6,524 nucleotides of DNA from Anaerolineae bacterium (GTDB lineage Bacteria > Chloroflexota > Anaerolineae > B4-G1 > DUEL01), in contig JAOZPF010000170.1 of NCBI GenBank assembly GCA_029932895.1, positions 1 to 6,524 of the forward strand. Reading direction: 5' to 3'. Made by a program: the position numbers and the translations under genes. Positions 5,449 to 6,524 of this stretch are shown here, one piece after another. The notes below the pieces were generated by a model that saw only the letters and a list, made by a program, of their open reading frames with translations, made no database searches and was not told the origin of the DNA. Position 1 is the first letter of the stretch. Each line of letters opens with the position of its first letter.

Positions 5449-6524
5449 GTGGAAGTCATCCTGACCCACGAAAACGCGGATTTCGACGCCATCGCCAGCT
5501 TGCTGGGGGCAAGCCGGCTGTTCCCGGCCGCCATACCTGTGCTACCTCGCCGCATCAACCGCAACGGGCGCGCCTTCCTGGCCCTCTACAGCGCCGAACT
5601 CCCTTTCGTCGAGCCCGATGACCTCCCCCGGGGTAAAATCAGGCGCGCCATCCTCGTGGACACCCAGAGCCTGACCACGCTCAGGGGAATGGGGCGCGAT
5701 CTGCAGGTAGACGTCATTGACCATCACGAACTTGACCGCGATTTGCCCCCCCACTGGACCTACTCCGGCGAGCCGATGGGAGCCACGACCACGTTGCTGG
5801 TGGAGGAGATCTCGGCCCGCTCCCTCAGGCTGACCAGCATCGAGGCCACACTCCTGCTGCTTGGCATCTACGAAGACACCGGCTCTCTGTCGTATACCGG
5901 GACGACGGCCAGGGATGTGCGGGCGGCAGCCTGGCTGATGGAGCAGGGAGCCCGCCTGGCCGTCGTCAACGAGTTCATCCATCACCCCCTCGCGCCTGAG
6001 CAGCGCGAACTCTACGAGCGGCTGCTAGAACAGAGCGAAACCCACGAGATCGAAGGCCACAGCATCGTCATCTCCTGGGCCGAAGCGCCGGAGTTCTCAG
6101 AAGAGATCTCGACCCTGGCCCACAAACTGCGCGAGTTGATGGAGCCATCGGCGCTGTTCGTACTCGTCGCCCTCGGCCAGCGCATTCAACTCGTCGCCCG
6201 CAGCACAACCGACGATATTGACGTTTCCACCGTGGCCGGGCACTTCGGCGGCGGAGGACACAGGCGCGCTGCCGCTGCGCTCATCCGGGACCGTTCGTTA
6301 CAGGCAGTGCACGAGGAACTGCTGCGTTTGCTGCCGGAGCTCGTGCGACCAAACATCACCGTCGCTCAGGTGATGTCCCGAGGGGTGCAGGTCCTCTCCC
6401 CCGACGAGACCGTCGCCGACGCGGACAGGCGCATGCGACGCACTGGCCACGAAGGGTACCCGGTCGTGAAGGACGGAAACGTGATCGGACTGCTGACCCG
6501 CCGAGCAGTGGATCGGGCGTTGCA
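5449..6524 (+). CDS. DHH/DHHA1-CBS protein, likely N-terminal part of a tRNA nucleotidyltransferase fusion (3' truncated)
   Basis: The frame runs for 358 codons from GTG 5449 and leaves the window without a stop. The DHH phosphoesterase domain has all its metal-binding motifs: HENADFDA (Asp11, Asp13), VDT (Asp71), DHH at 91-93 and EDTG (Asp143). A DHHA1 domain follows with GHFGGGGHRRA (GGGGH at 267-271). From about residue 303 a CBS domain begins (ITVAQVMSRGVQVLSPDETV, then GHEGYPVV and VIGLLTRR). This order matches the first half of long proteins of roughly 850-900 residues in which DHH, DHHA1 and two CBS domains precede a class II poly(A) polymerase/CCA-adding domain. If so, the protein would maintain tRNA 3' ends in the cytoplasm. 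It could instead be a shorter DHH-CBS phosphoesterase (nanoRNase- or pyrophosphatase-like). Domains are clear; the fusion is inferred because the transferase domain is not in view. Confidence 0.85.
   Translation, partial: MEVILTHENADFDAIASLLGASRLFPAAIPVLPRRINRNGRAFLALYSAELPFVEPDDLPRGKIRRAILVDTQSLTTLRGMGRDLQVDVIDHHELDRDLPPHWTYSGEPMGATTTLLVEEISARSLRLTSIEATLLLLGIYEDTGSLSYTGTTARDVRAAAWLMEQGARLAVVNEFIHHPLAPEQRELYERLLEQSETHEIEGHSIVISWAEAPEFSEEISTLAHKLRELMEPSALFVLVALGQRIQLVARSTTDDIDVSTVAGHFGGGGHRRAAAALIRDRSLQAVHEELLRLLPELVRPNITVAQVMSRGVQVLSPDETVADADRRMRRTGHEGYPVVKDGNVIGLLTRRAVDRAL

Noticed and set aside
5542..5985. 147-codon minus-strand frame opposite the DHH-family gene
   Set aside because: It is antisense to the conserved DHH motifs and shows no domain of its own.

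Overview
The window reads as a GC-rich bacterial chromosome segment made of housekeeping genes, most plausibly from the phylum Chloroflexota (Anaerolineae-like). The best taxonomic clue is the lipoprotein at 1592-4084. Its lipobox cysteine is followed by a long Thr-Pro repeat linker, a style common in secreted Chloroflexota proteins. This assignment is an inference from protein style, not from a marker gene comparison.

Layout: positions 1-876 hold the C-terminal two thirds of seryl-tRNA synthetase (serS), cut by the window start. A sigma70-type promoter overlapping its stop codon leads into tRNA-Ser(TGA) and tRNA-Ser(GCT), so the synthetase sits beside two of its own substrates. A tRNA-Arg follows at 1260-1332. 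Its anticodon reads GCG, which is unusual for bacteria, and it has no encoded CCA, unlike the two tRNA-Ser genes. After an intergenic stretch with an imperfect stem-loop, a consensus promoter places the expected transcript start on the A of an ATG. This suggests a leaderless mRNA for a lipid-anchored TPR/SLT-domain lytic transglycosylase.

A PLP-dependent low-specificity L-threonine aldolase (4188-5225, minus strand) converges on the transglycosylase gene. On its other side it diverges from a DHH-family protein (5449 to the window end, plus strand). That protein contains DHH and DHHA1 domains and the start of a CBS domain, and is cut by the window end. This order matches the N-terminal half of the long DHH-CBS-type tRNA nucleotidyltransferases (CCA- or A-adding enzymes), although the transferase part would lie outside the window. 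The two divergent promoters have the same form (TTGACC, 16 bp, TATAAT) and flank a pair of 9-bp direct repeats that could be an operator.

Taken together, the region concerns translation (serS, three tRNAs, possibly CCA repair), cell-wall remodelling and amino-acid metabolism. I see no mobile element, CRISPR array, phage gene or defence system, and nothing that amounts to a new biological system. The most notable points are the tRNA-Arg(GCG) gene, the serS/tRNA-Ser linkage with its stop-codon promoter, the apparent leaderless promoter and the repeat-containing divergent control region.
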